A stretch of 64,000 nucleotides of DNA, taken from contig NC_057828.1 of the NCBI RefSeq assembly GCF_910594005.1, positions 5,034,235-5,098,234 on the forward strand, read 5' to 3'. Positions within the stretch are counted from its first letter, which is position 1. The number at the start of each line of letters is the position of its first letter. The DNA comes from Cervus elaphus (lineage: Eukaryota > Chordata > Mammalia > Artiodactyla > Cervidae). The notes below the pieces were generated by a model. It had not been told where the DNA came from. It saw only the letters and a list, made by a program, of their open reading frames with translations, and made no database searches. A program made the translations under genes and the position numbers. This document shows positions 54,235-64,000 of the stretch, piece by piece.

Positions 54235-55444
54235 TCAGGGTCTTTTGTGTTTCCATATGAATTGTGAATTTTTTTGTTCTAGTTCTGTGAAAAATGCCAT
54301 TGGTAATTTGATAGGGATAGCATTGAATCTGTAGATTGCATTTGGTAGCATAGTCATTTTCACAATATTGATTCTTCCTACCCAGGAATATGGAATATCT
54401 CTCCATCTGTTCATGTCATCTTTGATTTCTTTCATCAGTGTCTTACAATTTTCTGTGTATAGTTCTTTTGTCTCTTTAGGTAAGTTTATTCCTAGATATT
54501 TTATTATTTTTGTTGCTATGGTGAAAGGGATTGATTCCTTAATTTCTCTTTCTGATTTTTCATTGTTAGTATATAGGAATGCAAGTGATTTCTGTGTATC
54601 GATTTTGTATCCTGTGACTTTGCTAAATTCACTGATTAGCTCTAGTGATTTTCTGATAGTATCTTTAGGGTTTTCTATGTGTGGTATCATGTCATCTGCA
54701 AACAGTGAAAGCTTTACTTCTTCTTTTCTGATCTGGATTCCTTTTATCTCTTTTTCTTCTCTGATTGCTGTAGCAAGCACTTCCAAATCTACGTTGAGTA
54801 ATAGTGGTGAAAATGGACACCCATGTCTTGTTCCTGATCTTAAGGGGAATGTTTTCAGTGTTTCACCATTGAGAATAATGTTTGCTGTAGGCTTATCATA
54901 TATGGCCTTTACTATGTTGAGGTAGGTTCCTTCTATGCCCATTTTTTGAAGAGTTTTAATTATAAATGGGTGCTGGTCTTCGTCAGAGGCTTTTTCTACA
55001 TCTATTGAGATTATCATATGGTTTATATCTTTCAATTTATTAATATGGTGCATCACATTGATTGATTTGTGTATAGTGAAGAATCCTTGCATCCCTGGGA
55101 TAAACCCAACTTGATCATGGTGTATGAGCTTTTTAGCTGTTTGCTAAAATTTTGTTAAGGATTTTTGCACTTACGTTCAACAGTGATACTGGCCTGTAGC
55201 TTTCTTTTTGTGTGTTGTCTTTGTCTGGTTTTGGTGTCAGGGTGATGGTGACCTCGTAGAATGAGTTTGGAAGTGTTCCTCCCTCTGCAATTTTTTGAAA
55301 GCATTTTAGAAGGATGGGTGTTAGATCTTCTCTAAATGTTTGATAGAATTCTCCTATGAAGCCATGTAGTCCTGGGCTTTTGTTTTTGGGGAAATTTTTG
55401 ATCACAGTGAGAGGATAACAGGCAGGAAGGCCAGGGGTCTCCAA
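54235..55444 (-). pseudogene. L1 ORF2 reverse transcriptase core
   Basis: Two minus-strand frames: 55133-55444 (KNFPKNKSPGLHGFIGEFYQ, ILLKCFQKIAEGGTLPNSFY, LTPKPDKDNTQKESYRPVSL) and 54235-55092, 285 codons (HMIISIDVEKASDEDQHPF, TRHGCPFSPLLLNVDLEVLA, then FADDM at 54688-54702, then ENCKTLMKEIKDDMNRWRDI). The FADD catalytic pair is intact and the motif A aspartate is kept (ISIDVEKA). A frameshift separates the two frames and the upstream part is cut by the LTR. C-terminal pieces follow at 53324-54219. Confidence 0.93.
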
Positions 55445-56174
55445 ACAGAGGAAATAGTCTGTAAGTGTCAGACATTTTTGTCTCTCTTAAGCGGCAGGAG
55501 GAAACAAACTAGCGCTATTTTTTTCCTTCTCTATACAAATTTAAAAGGAGGTTTCTCTTAAAATACTGTGTTGCCATAATGACACCTGGTTTCACCTGAA
55601 GTTAACTATTCTCAAACCTTGAGTTAACCAATGTATTTTTCTTATGGAAATGTTTGTCTTAAGCTATGTTAATGTACTATGCATTTACTCCAGACTCTGT
55701 CTTCAAGTCAGTCTGTCTAATGGCTCAGAACCTACTTGACAAACCAGTATGTTATACTCAGATATTGTTCCCCTAATCTATGTAAATGAAACTATTTGTA
55801 TGGTAATCTGCCCTTCTACAAGATTCAAGTCAATCGTTTTATGGCCCAGGATGAATCGTCTGGTGCCAATATCCCAAAATGCATTTTATGGATGAGGGGC
55901 CTGGTGCCATACTGAGTTTTAAGACATGCCTTTCTTTCATTAACAGACTGCTAGTGACTATGTAACATCCAGCTGAAGACTAGCAGGGGGTACTCTTTCT
56001 GCCCCCTTCTGATGCCTATGTCAGAAGCTTTCTCTATCTCCTTTATACTTTAATAAAACTTTATTACACAAAAGCTCTGAGCGATCCAGCCTCGTCTCTG
56101 GCCCTGGATTGAATTCTTCTCCTCCGGAGGCCAAGAATCCGAGCGTCTTTTCGTGGGTCAACAGCAACACTTCA
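55408..56174 (+). mobile_element. Solo LTR, class I ERV type, with 4-bp TSD, inside L1 ORF2
   Basis: The 767-bp unit starts TGAGAGG and ends ACTTCA, i.e. TG...CA. It is bounded by ACAG at 55404-55407 and 56175-56178, and the L1 reading on each side joins exactly. AATAAA lies at about 56051, followed by a short R/U5-like region. A 4-bp duplication is typical of class I retroviral integration. No retroviral genes are present, so the provirus was lost by LTR-LTR recombination or only the LTR remained. Confidence 0.88.
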
Positions 56175-56723
56175 ACAGCTTCAATTTCAGTGCTTATAAT
56201 TGGATTGTTCATAATTTCTATTTCTTCCTGGTTCAGTCTTGGAAGATTGAACTTTTCTAAGAATCTGCCCATTTCTTCCAGGTTATCCATTTTATTGTCA
56301 TATAGTTGTTCATAATAGTCTCTTATAATCCTTTGTATTTCTGTGTTGTCTGTTGCAATCTCTCCTTTTTCATTTCTAATTTTGTTGATTTGATTCTTCT
56401 CTCTTTTTTTCTAGATGAGTCTGGCTAAATGCTTATCAATTATGTTTATCTTCTCAAAGAACAAGCTTTTAGTTTTATTAATCTTTGCTATTCTTTCTTT
56501 CATTTCTTTTTCATTTATTTCTGCTCAGATGTTTATCATTTCTTTCCTTCTGCTAATTTTTGGGGGTTTTTGTTCTTCTTTTTCCAGTTGTTTTAGGTGT
56601 AAAGTTAGGTTTTCTACTCAATATTTTTCTTGTTTCTTGAGGTAGGATTGTATTGCTATAAACTTCCATCTTAGAATTGCTTTTGCTACATCCCATAGGT
56701 TTTGAGTTGTCATGTTTTCATTG

Positions 56724-56936
56724 TCATTTGTTTCTAGAAATTTTTTTTACTTCCCTTTTGATTTCTTCAGTAACCTGTTGGTTATTTAGAAACATACTGT
56801 TTAATCTCCATGTTTTTGTGTTTTTTACAGTTTTTTTCTTGTAATTGATATTTAGTCTCATAGCATTGTGGTTGGGAAACATGCTTGATACTATTTCAGT
56901 TTTCTTAAATTTACTGAGGTTTGATTTGTGACCCAA
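56724..56936 (-). pseudogene. L1 ORF2 endonuclease C-terminal part
   Basis: The minus-strand frame reads GHKSNLSKFKKTEIVSSMF, PNHNAMRLNINYKKKTVKN and TWRLNSMFLNNQQVTEEIK. In L1 endonucleases the site before HNAMRL is normally SDH; here it is PNH (codons around 56869-56880), so the catalytic aspartate is changed. Upstream endonuclease sequence continues, broken, toward 57600. Confidence 0.85.
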
Positions 56937-58869
56937 GATGTCGTCTTTCCTGAAGAATGTTCCTTGTGCACTTGAGGAAAAGATGGATTCTTCTGCACTC
57001 GGATGGAATGTCCTGAAGATATCAGGGAGATCCGTCTCATCTAATGTATCATTTAAGATTGTGTTTCCTTATTAATTTTGTTGTGATGATCTGTCCATTG
57101 GTGTGAGTGGGGTGTTAAAGTCTCCTACTATTATTGTGCTACTGTTAATTTTTCCTTTTATGTCTGTTAGTGTTCGTCTTATGTATTGAGGCACTCCTAT
57201 GTTAGGTGCATAGATATTTACAACTGTTCTGTCTTCCTCTTGGATTGATCCCCTGGTCGTTATGCAGTGTCCTTCCTTATTTCTTGTAATCTTCTTTATG
57301 TTAAGGTGTGTTTTGTCCGATATGAGGATTGCTACTGCAGCTTTCTTTTCCTTTCCATTTTCATGGAATATATTTTTCCATCCTTTAACTTTCAGTCTAT
57401 ATGTGTCTTTAGGTCTGAAGTGGGTTTCTTGTAGACAGCATTATATATGGGTCTTGTTTTTATATCCATTCAGCCAGTCTGTGTCCTTTGGTTGGAGCAT
57501 TTAATCCATTTACATTTAAAGTAATTATTGATATATATGTTCCTATTGCTGTTTTCTTAATTGTTTAGGGTTTGATTTTGTAGATCTTTTTCTTCTCTTG
57601 TATTTCTTGATTATATAAGCCCCTTTAACATTTGTTGTAAAGTTGGTTTGGTGGTACTGAATTCTCTGAACTTCTCTTGTCTGAAAAGCTTTTGATTTCC
57701 CATCAGTTTTGAATGAGATCTTTGCTGGGTACAGTAATCTTGGTTGTAGATTTTTCCCTTTCAGTACTTTAAATATATCCTGCCATTCCCTTCTGGCCTG
57801 CAGTTTCTGGTGAAAGATCAGCTGTTAAACATATGGGGTTTCCCTTGTATTTACTTTTTGCTTTTCCCTTGCTGCTTTTAATATTCTTTCTTGTGTTTAG
57901 TCTTTGTTAGTTTGATTACTGTGTGTCTTGGCGTGTTTCTCCTTGGGATAAACCCAAGGGTCTATACTGTATGGGACTCTTTGCACCTCTTGGACTTGAT
58001 TGACTGTTTCCTTTCCCATGTTGGAGAAATTTTCAACTATAATCTCTTCAAAATTTTTCTCATACACTTTCTTTTTCTCTTCTTCTTCTGGGATCCCTAT
58101 AATTCAAATAGTAGTGCATTTGATATTGTCCCAGAGGTCTCTGAGATGATCCTCAGTTCCTTTCAGTCTTTTTACTTTATTCTGCTCTTCAGAAGTTATT
58201 TCCACCATTTTATCTTCCAGCTCAGATTCATTCTTCTGCTTCAGATATTCTGCTATTGATTCTTTCTAGAGTATTTTTAATTTCAGTAGTTCTGTTGTTT
58301 TTCTCTGTATGTTTATTCTTTAATTCTTCTATGTCTTTGTTAATTGATTCTTGTATTTTCTCCATTCTGTTTTCAAGGTTTCTTTAATCATCTCTGCTAT
58401 CATTATTCTGAATTCTTTTTCAGGTAGTTTGCCTATTTCTTCTTCATTTAGTTCAACTTCTGTATTTCTAGCTTGTTCCTTCATTTGTGCAGTATTTTTC
58501 TGCCTTTTCTTTTCTTTTTTTTTTTTCAACTTATTGTGTTTGAGGTATCCTTTTCCCAGGCTTCAAGGTTGGATTTTTTCTTTCTTTTGGTTTCTGCCCT
58601 TGTAAGATTGGTGCAGTGGTTTGTGTAAGCTTCATATAGGGTGAGATTTATGAGTTTTTGTTTTTTGCTTTTTGTTTTTTTCCTCTGATGGGCAAGGCTG
58701 AGTGAGGTGGTGCTCCTATATGCTGATGACTGGCTTTGTATTTTTGTTTTGTTTGCTGTTTGGATGAGGCGTCCTGCACAGGGTGCTACTGGTGGTTGGG
58801 TGATGCTGGGTCTTGTATTCAGGTGGTTTCCTTTGTGTGAGTTCTCACTATTTGACACTCCCTAGGGTT

Positions 58870-61407
58870 AGTTCTCTGGTAGTCTAGGGTCTTGGAGTCA
58901 GTGCTCCCACTCCAAAGGCTCAGGGCTTGATCTCTGGTCAGGAACAAAGATTCCATAAATGGTTTGTTATGGTATTAAGTGAGAGTAAAACAAATACCCA
59001 AAGACAAGAAACCAAAGATAAACCCCAAACAAATGGCAGTTACAAAATCAGGCAAGTAATAATTAAAATAATGGAATATACACATATACATATACACACC
59101 AAAATCAAAACAGTTCAGCAAGAATAAAGTACAATAGATTGACCAGGCGAACAAAGGAAACCAAAGATTATATCTACCAGTTAAGAGCAAAACTAACTAA
59201 AGCACAAACTCGAAAACAAAACTAAAGCAAGGTGCCAAGTGGGGAATAAAGCAATGAAAACAAAACTAATAAATATGTTGAGAGGAAAGAAAAGAAAGAA
59301 TAGATATGCAAAGTTAAATAGAGGTAGATAAAGAAGATTTATATACATTAAAGATTAATCACAAAGGCATAAGAACAGTAGGAAAAACAAAGGAATAAAT
59401 GTAGAAAAAATAATAATAGGTTTTTTAAAAATTAAAATTAAAAAAAGAAGAAAGAAAAAAGGGGAAAAAAGGAAAACTCCACAGAACTGCAAAAGCCCAA
59501 TACAGAGGCAGAGGTTTATAACAACAGTAAAAAGTGTGATTGAAAAAAAAAAAAAACCTCAAAACTTTAATTAGATTTCATGGTGTCAATAAAATCGACA
59601 ACTACAACAGAGGGGGATAAAAAGAAAAAAGAAAAGAAAAATCCAAAAGAATCCACAGAACGAGTCAAAACATAAGAATAATGAATGTCTTTCTTGAGTC
59701 ACTGCTGTCAGGGTCCTTCCCCTCACTGGGAGTCACAGTCCACCTCACCTCCCTAGGATGCCCTCCAACACGGCTGGTCTCTGGACCTGCTCTGGGGGCA
59801 GCTCAGATTCCAATCTGGTCCTACTCCTGTGTGTTTTGCCTCCACTGTCCACAGCTGTCAGAACTATTGCGTTTTCTTTTGTGGGCGCTCTCAATGGCTT
59901 TTTATATTTTCCATAGGCACAGTCTGCCTGGTTGATCCTGTGGATTTAATCTGCAGCTTGTACAGCTGGTGGGAAGGTTTTGGGTCTTCTTCCTTGGCCA
60001 CAGTGCCCCTGGGTTTCAATCGTGGTTTTATTTCCACCTCTGCACGGGGGTCATCCACTGGGGTTTGCTCCTGAGACTGCCCTGGAGGACTTGGGTTTGC
60101 CCCTGTGAGGGCCAGGTGTGGAGGTGGTGCAGCTGCTTGGGTCACAGGGGTTCTGGCAGCACCAGGTACTCAGGGGAGTTGGCAGCTAGGGCAGCAGGAA
60201 ATATAGTGCTCTAGGAGCACATGGCAACCAGTAGCAGCCAATACGATGCAGTATTCTTGCCTAGAGAACCCCCTTCCCTGACAGAGATGCCTGGCAGGCC
60301 ACAGTCTACTGGGTTGCAAAGGGTCGGACAAGACCAAAGTGACCCTGTGTGCATGGACACAAGACTTTTTTTGCCTGTGCACCTCTGCCCCAGTGAGGGT
60401 TGAGCGTGAAGGTGGCACAGCTGCTGGGTCGTGGGGATCCTAGCAGCGCCAAGTAGGGACACAGACTGCCTCAGCTGCAGGAGTTATGGCCCTATCAGAG
60501 TCTTTTTTCGAGCCTCTTGTAGCTGGAGATCAGAAGGCTTCTTTGGCCAGTCTTTCTCCACAGCTCTGCCCGTTCAGGCCCTTAGAGGCCTCCCTTGCCT
60601 GGGGTCCTTCTCTGTTCAGCATCAGGCACACAGAGGGGCCCCCTGGCTGGGGTCCTACTCTGTAGATTGGTGCATCAGTCACTTAAAGGGGCCCCCTGGC
60701 TGGGGTCCTACTCTGTAGATCAGTGAGTCAGGTGCTTGATGGGCCAGGCTCTCTATTGTTCAGCTGCCGATGCTGGCCTGTGGGGAGAGAGAGGCTATGG
60801 TGATGGCTCGATCCCCATGCATGACTCAGCAGTGTAGCCTTGCTTCCATGGCTGCCTGGCTTTCCTCCACAGGCGTTTCCCACCATGATCTCCTCCCTCA
60901 CAAACCTTCAGTCCATCTCTCCACAGTCAACAGCAGCCCTCGCCCTGGGATTGCTCCACAATCTATAAACTGCAGCTCCCAGCCGCTGCCCCTTCCAGGA
61001 GACCAGCATTCCTGTCCAGGGTATGTATGGCTGAGCAAGGACTGTCCAACTCTTATTCCATTTAGGCTGCCACAGATCAGCTGTTTCACTCTCAGCCTTA
61101 AATGTTTCTCCTGTGACTCAGACAATTCCCTGATGTGGGGATCAGACCCCTGCTTCAGTTCCCCCACCCGCCGAGGGCAGGTCCAGTCCTACCAACACTC
61201 CTGTTTTCCCCCCAGTTCCTTCATCCTACCGAGTTTTGCGTGGTTCTATGTATTCTTTTCCCCTGGTCAGGTGCTCCTGTCTGCTCCCAGCTGGTGTTCC
61301 GCATGCACGTCTGTATCTGAAGGAGAGCTCCTGATGGATCCGCGGGGAAAGATGTGCTCCACGTCCACCTGCTCCTCCACCATCTTGCTCTCCTCTCTCT
61401 CTCTCTC
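58870..61407 (-). promoter_or_regulatory. L1 5' UTR (internal promoter region), antisense to the window
   Basis: The 2.5 kb between the ORF1 region and the L1 start is long and partly GC-rich (59690-61380), with an A/G-rich inner part (58930-59660). A repeated phrase GGGGCCCCCTGGCTGGGGTCC occurs near 60636 and 60689, about 53 bases apart, a small tandem unit. L1 5' UTRs carry the element's own promoter; whether any activity remains cannot be judged. Confidence 0.6.
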
Positions 61408-61521
61408 TTTTTTTTTTTTTTGACCACACTACACAGTTTGCGGGATGTTAGGTCCCCAACCAGGGATTGAAGCTGGGCCCTGACTGTAGAAGTGTAGAGT
61501 CCTAACTACCGGGGAATTCCC
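61408..61521 (-). mobile_element. CHR-type SINE, minus strand, target of the L1 insertion
   Basis: Poly-T (61408-61421), then 'gaccacactacacagtttgcgggatgttaggtccccaaccagggattgaagctgggccc' and 'gtcctaactaccggggaattcc', a CHR SINE in complement. ATTTATC at 51899-51905 and 61525-61531 is its target-site duplication, now 9.6 kb apart because the L1 inserted into the SINE's A-tail. Confidence 0.85.
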
Positions 61522-61524
61522 TGA

Positions 61525-61740
61525 ATTTATCCTATATCTGGGAGTTTGTACCTTTTGACTGCCTTCAATCAATTCTCTTCTCCCCACCTCTGGTAACCAC
61601 AAATCTGATCTCTTTTTTTTATAAGTTTGCTCATTTTTGAAGTGTAATTGACCTACAATTACACTTTGTTCCTGGTACATGACATAATAAGTCAATATTT
61701 CTATACATTTCAAAATGGTTACCGTGTGAGTCTCCTTCTT
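61525..61740 (-). mobile_element. Ancient L1M 3' UTR, right part of the split element
   Basis: Continues the antisense L1 3' UTR broken at 51905: 'atttatcctatatctgggagtttgtaccttttgactgcc', 'cacctctggtaaccacaaatctgatctc'. From about 61635 the 3' UTR start phrase appears again ('tgaagtgtaattgacctacaattac', 'ttcaaaatggttaccg'), so a second old L1 end may abut it. Confidence 0.75.
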
Positions 61741-62986
61741 TCTATTCCCACACTAGGTGTTCCCAGTCCCACCATAGTGCTAGAGAATCCAGGAGTCCAA
61801 AATGGCAACCCAGATATTCCAAAGGTAATATTGCAATTGCCCCTTGGGAAGAAACTGTTTCCTCAGTTACTGAGACATGAAAACAGGAATCCCCAGCAAT
61901 TGGCCCCAGAAAATCCCTCAGAGATAGAGTGTCCTCCTCATCACAGTCACACACACTTCCTTCCTCTTACCAGGGATGAAAGAAGATAGGAGAGAGCAGT
62001 GAGCTTGGCCCCCACATGTTTTGAGAGACAGCTGGCCTTACATAGAGCAAGTCACTCCCTTTTGGCCTTCCCTCCTGGCTTGGGACAGTGATCACTTTAT
62101 CATATACATTTCCCTTCCATAGTCACCCCCTCCCAATACCTCAGCACCAGCTGATAAAGTCTTCCTTGCCCCTAGCAGGCCTTCTCCCTGCTGAAGTATA
62201 TCCAGCCTTTCTGGCTGGAGCTAGCAAGGGTTGAGTGACCCTTCTTCCCATGCCTTCTTAATATCCCTCTGAAAGAAGAAAGCTAACAACCCTTGTTCTG
62301 CTTTGGTGAGCTGACCCTGCTTTTTCCAGTCACAAGGACAATCTGAGACTAAATTTTCCATCCAGGGAGGAAGGCGGGAGTCACGGAAAGCTAGGGAGAA
62401 GGGAGGTAGCAAGGGGTGGCCACATGGCTAGTCCACCTCCTGCTTTCTCTGGTTTGAATTAGTAGGTGCCTTAAGCAACAAAAGATGCAGCCTAGTTCTG
62501 AGAGGCCAGGCACAGCTTGGGGAGAAAGGCAGAGAAGAGAACACATTTCTATTTAATGGGAAACAGATTTGAGAGGGGGGAAATGAGAATTATAGAGGAG
62601 TGAAACCCCAGAAACCCCAGCAGAGCACCTGGCAGTCTGCCCAGCAGGACCTCCCACGGTGGCCTGCCCACCACCCCACCCAGTCCCTCTTCCGCAGGGT
62701 TGCATCTCCTGGTGCACAGCCCTCTCACTGTGCATTTTCCATCCAATTCTCTCCAGGGCCCTGTGAGGCAGGCTGACAGGAATCACCAGCCTACTAGGTC
62801 AAGGAGAATCCTAAGATTCTGACAGGTTATGTGGTTGTTCAAGGTCAGCAGCAAAAGGGAGAACGAGCATTGGGGGTTTGAGATGTATCTACAATGATGG
62901 CATTACCCAGTCCCTCCAGCCTGCAAGGGATTTGCATGTATTTTCTTAAGTTATGCATCAATACAAACTCTTTGCCTATATTTCAA
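61741..62986. other. Unassigned stretch
   Basis: About 1.2 kb without a recognised gene or repeat. A plus-strand frame at 61648-61989 (113 codons) begins in L1 sequence and has no domain. Confidence 0.4.
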
Positions 62987-64000
62987 TTTCAGTTCAGTCA
63001 CTCAATCGTGTACGACTCTTTGTGGCCTCATGGACTGCAGCACGCCAGGCTTCCCTGTCCATCACCAACTCCCAGAGCCTACTCAAACTCATGTCCATCA
63101 CGTTGGTGATGCCATCCAACCATCTCATCCTCTGCCATCCCTTTCTCCTCCCACCTTCAATCTTTCCCAGCATCAGGGTCTTTTCCAATGAGTCAGTTCT
63201 TTGCATCAGGTGGCCAAAGTATTGTAGTTTCAGCTTCAGCATCAGTCCTTCCAATGAATATTCAGGACTGATTTCCTTTAGGATTGACTTGTTGGATGTC
63301 CTTGCAGTCCAAGGGGCTCTCAAGAGTCTTCTCCAACACCACAGTTCAAAAGCATCCATTCTTCGGCACTCAGCTTTTTTTATAGTCCAACTCTCACATC
63401 CATACATGACTACTGGAAAAACCATAGCTTGACTAGATGGACCTTTGTTGGTAAAGTAATTTCTCTGCTTTTTAACCTGTCTCTGTTCAGGCTGGTCATA
63501 GCTTTTCTTCCAAGTAGCAAGCCTCTTTTAATTTCATTGCTGCAGTCACCCTCTGCAGTGATTTTGGAGCCCCCAGAAATAGTCTCTCACTGTTTCCATT
63601 GTTTCCCCGAATCTATTTGCCATGAAGTGATGGGACCAGATGCCATGATCTTAGTTTTCTGAATGTTGAGTTTTAAGCCAACTTTTTCACTCTCCTCTTT
63701 CACTTTCATCAAGAGGCTGTTTAGTTCCTCTTCACTTTCTGCCGTAAGGGTGGTGTCATCTGCGTATCTGAGGTTATTGATATTTCCCCAAACAATCTTG
63801 ATTCCAGCTTGTGCTTCATCCAGCCTGGCATTTTGCATGATGTACTCTGCATATAAGTTAAATAAGCAGGGTGATAATATACAGACTTGACGTATTCCTT
63901 TCACGATTTGGAACCAGTGTGTTGTACCATGTCCAGTTCTAACTGTTGCTTCTTGACCTGCATACAGATTTCTCAGGAGGAAGGTCAGGTGCAAACACCC
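62987..64000 (-). mobile_element. BovB LINE 3' half, minus strand, cut by the window end
   Basis: Starts with the complement of the tail ('cagttcagtcactcaatcg') and reads on the minus strand through the C-terminal region (62994-63425) and the RT palm (63587-63994). The last 15 bases (TGCAAACACCC) no longer match BovB, so another break may lie at the window edge. Confidence 0.93.
63587..63994 (-). pseudogene. BovB reverse transcriptase palm region
   Basis: The 135-codon minus-strand frame reads LLRNLYAGQEATVRTGHGTT, SPCLFNLYAEYIMQNARLDE, INNLRYADDTTLTAESEEEL (YADD at 63755-63766) and ESEKVGLKLNIQKTKIMASG. The C-terminal part at 62994-63425 reads FPVVMYGCESWTIKKAECRR and AWRAAVHEATKSRTRLSD. 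A frameshift near 63590 separates them. Confidence 0.92.

Larger units (their letters stand above)
51907..61407 (-). mobile_element. Ruminant L1, minus strand, near full length, carrying two insertions
   Basis: The 3' UTR is at 51907-52137 and 52867-53090, ORF2 at about 53100-57600 (antisense), the ORF1/inter-ORF region to about 58860, and a long 5' UTR to about 61400. Its extreme 5' end reads, on the minus strand, 'gcaagatggtggaggagcagg', as L1 5' ends do. Without the BovB (52138-52866) and LTR (55408-56178) insertions it is about 8 kb, near the length expected of a full ruminant L1. Both ORFs are broken by many stops. Confidence 0.9.

Noticed and set aside
54368..54925. 185-codon plus-strand frame resembling a membrane protein
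   Set aside because: Antisense shadow of L1 ORF2; hydrophobicity comes from the T-rich antisense strand.
1..64000. A new defence, secretion or biosynthetic gene system
   Set aside because: All recognisable coding similarity is retrotransposon-derived and the DNA is that of a mammalian intergenic or intronic region.

Overview
The window is nuclear DNA of a ruminant, most likely a bovid. The evidence is the repeat content: many copies of the BovB (RTE-clade) LINE on both strands, tRNA-derived Bov-tA and CHR SINEs, a long L1 of the ruminant type, a ruminant-type mariner MITE, and older eutherian layers (MIR, L2, L1M, Tigger, MER5, MaLR-type LTR). The species cannot be told from the sequence alone. 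I found no host protein-coding gene, RNA gene, CRISPR array or bacterial-type operon that I can support. Every long reading frame with recognisable protein similarity is decayed retrotransposon ORF (BovB endonuclease/reverse transcriptase or L1 ORF2).

Layout. 1-1735 is the 5' part of a minus-strand BovB. 1736-11400 is comparatively GC-rich and single-copy-like, with L2/MIR fragments, a polypyrimidine minisatellite (3920-4131), a G-rich cluster (4667-4719) and several Bov-tA SINEs. 11443-18374 holds BovB 3' ends, a mariner MITE, an old L1, and a minus-strand BovB broken by two plus-strand BovB pieces, one of which carries a further minus-strand BovB tail. 18375-36444 is mostly unique or ancient-repeat DNA with a plus-strand BovB (22805-24900), a MaLR-type LTR split by a CHR SINE, a complete TA-flanked Tigger-derived element (32107-32550) and a decayed L1M. 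36445-51277 is dense in young ruminant repeats: BovB copies with clear target-site duplications (TSDs), head-duplicated Bov-tA, a recent 74-bp tandem duplication, and three LTR-like segments.

51630-61740 is the most structured part. An ancient L1M was hit by a CHR SINE, whose A-tail was then hit by a nearly full-length minus-strand ruminant L1. That L1 in turn received a plus-strand BovB fragment and a solo LTR. 61741-62986 is unassigned, and 62987-64000 is the 3' half of another minus-strand BovB running off the window.

By my rough tally BovB alone covers about 18 kb and the ruminant L1 about 8 kb. The region looks intergenic or intronic, shaped by repeated LINE insertion and nested SINE/LTR insertion. 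Repeat families were named by recognition, not by a search, and most boundaries are good to roughly 5-20 bases except where a TSD fixes them.
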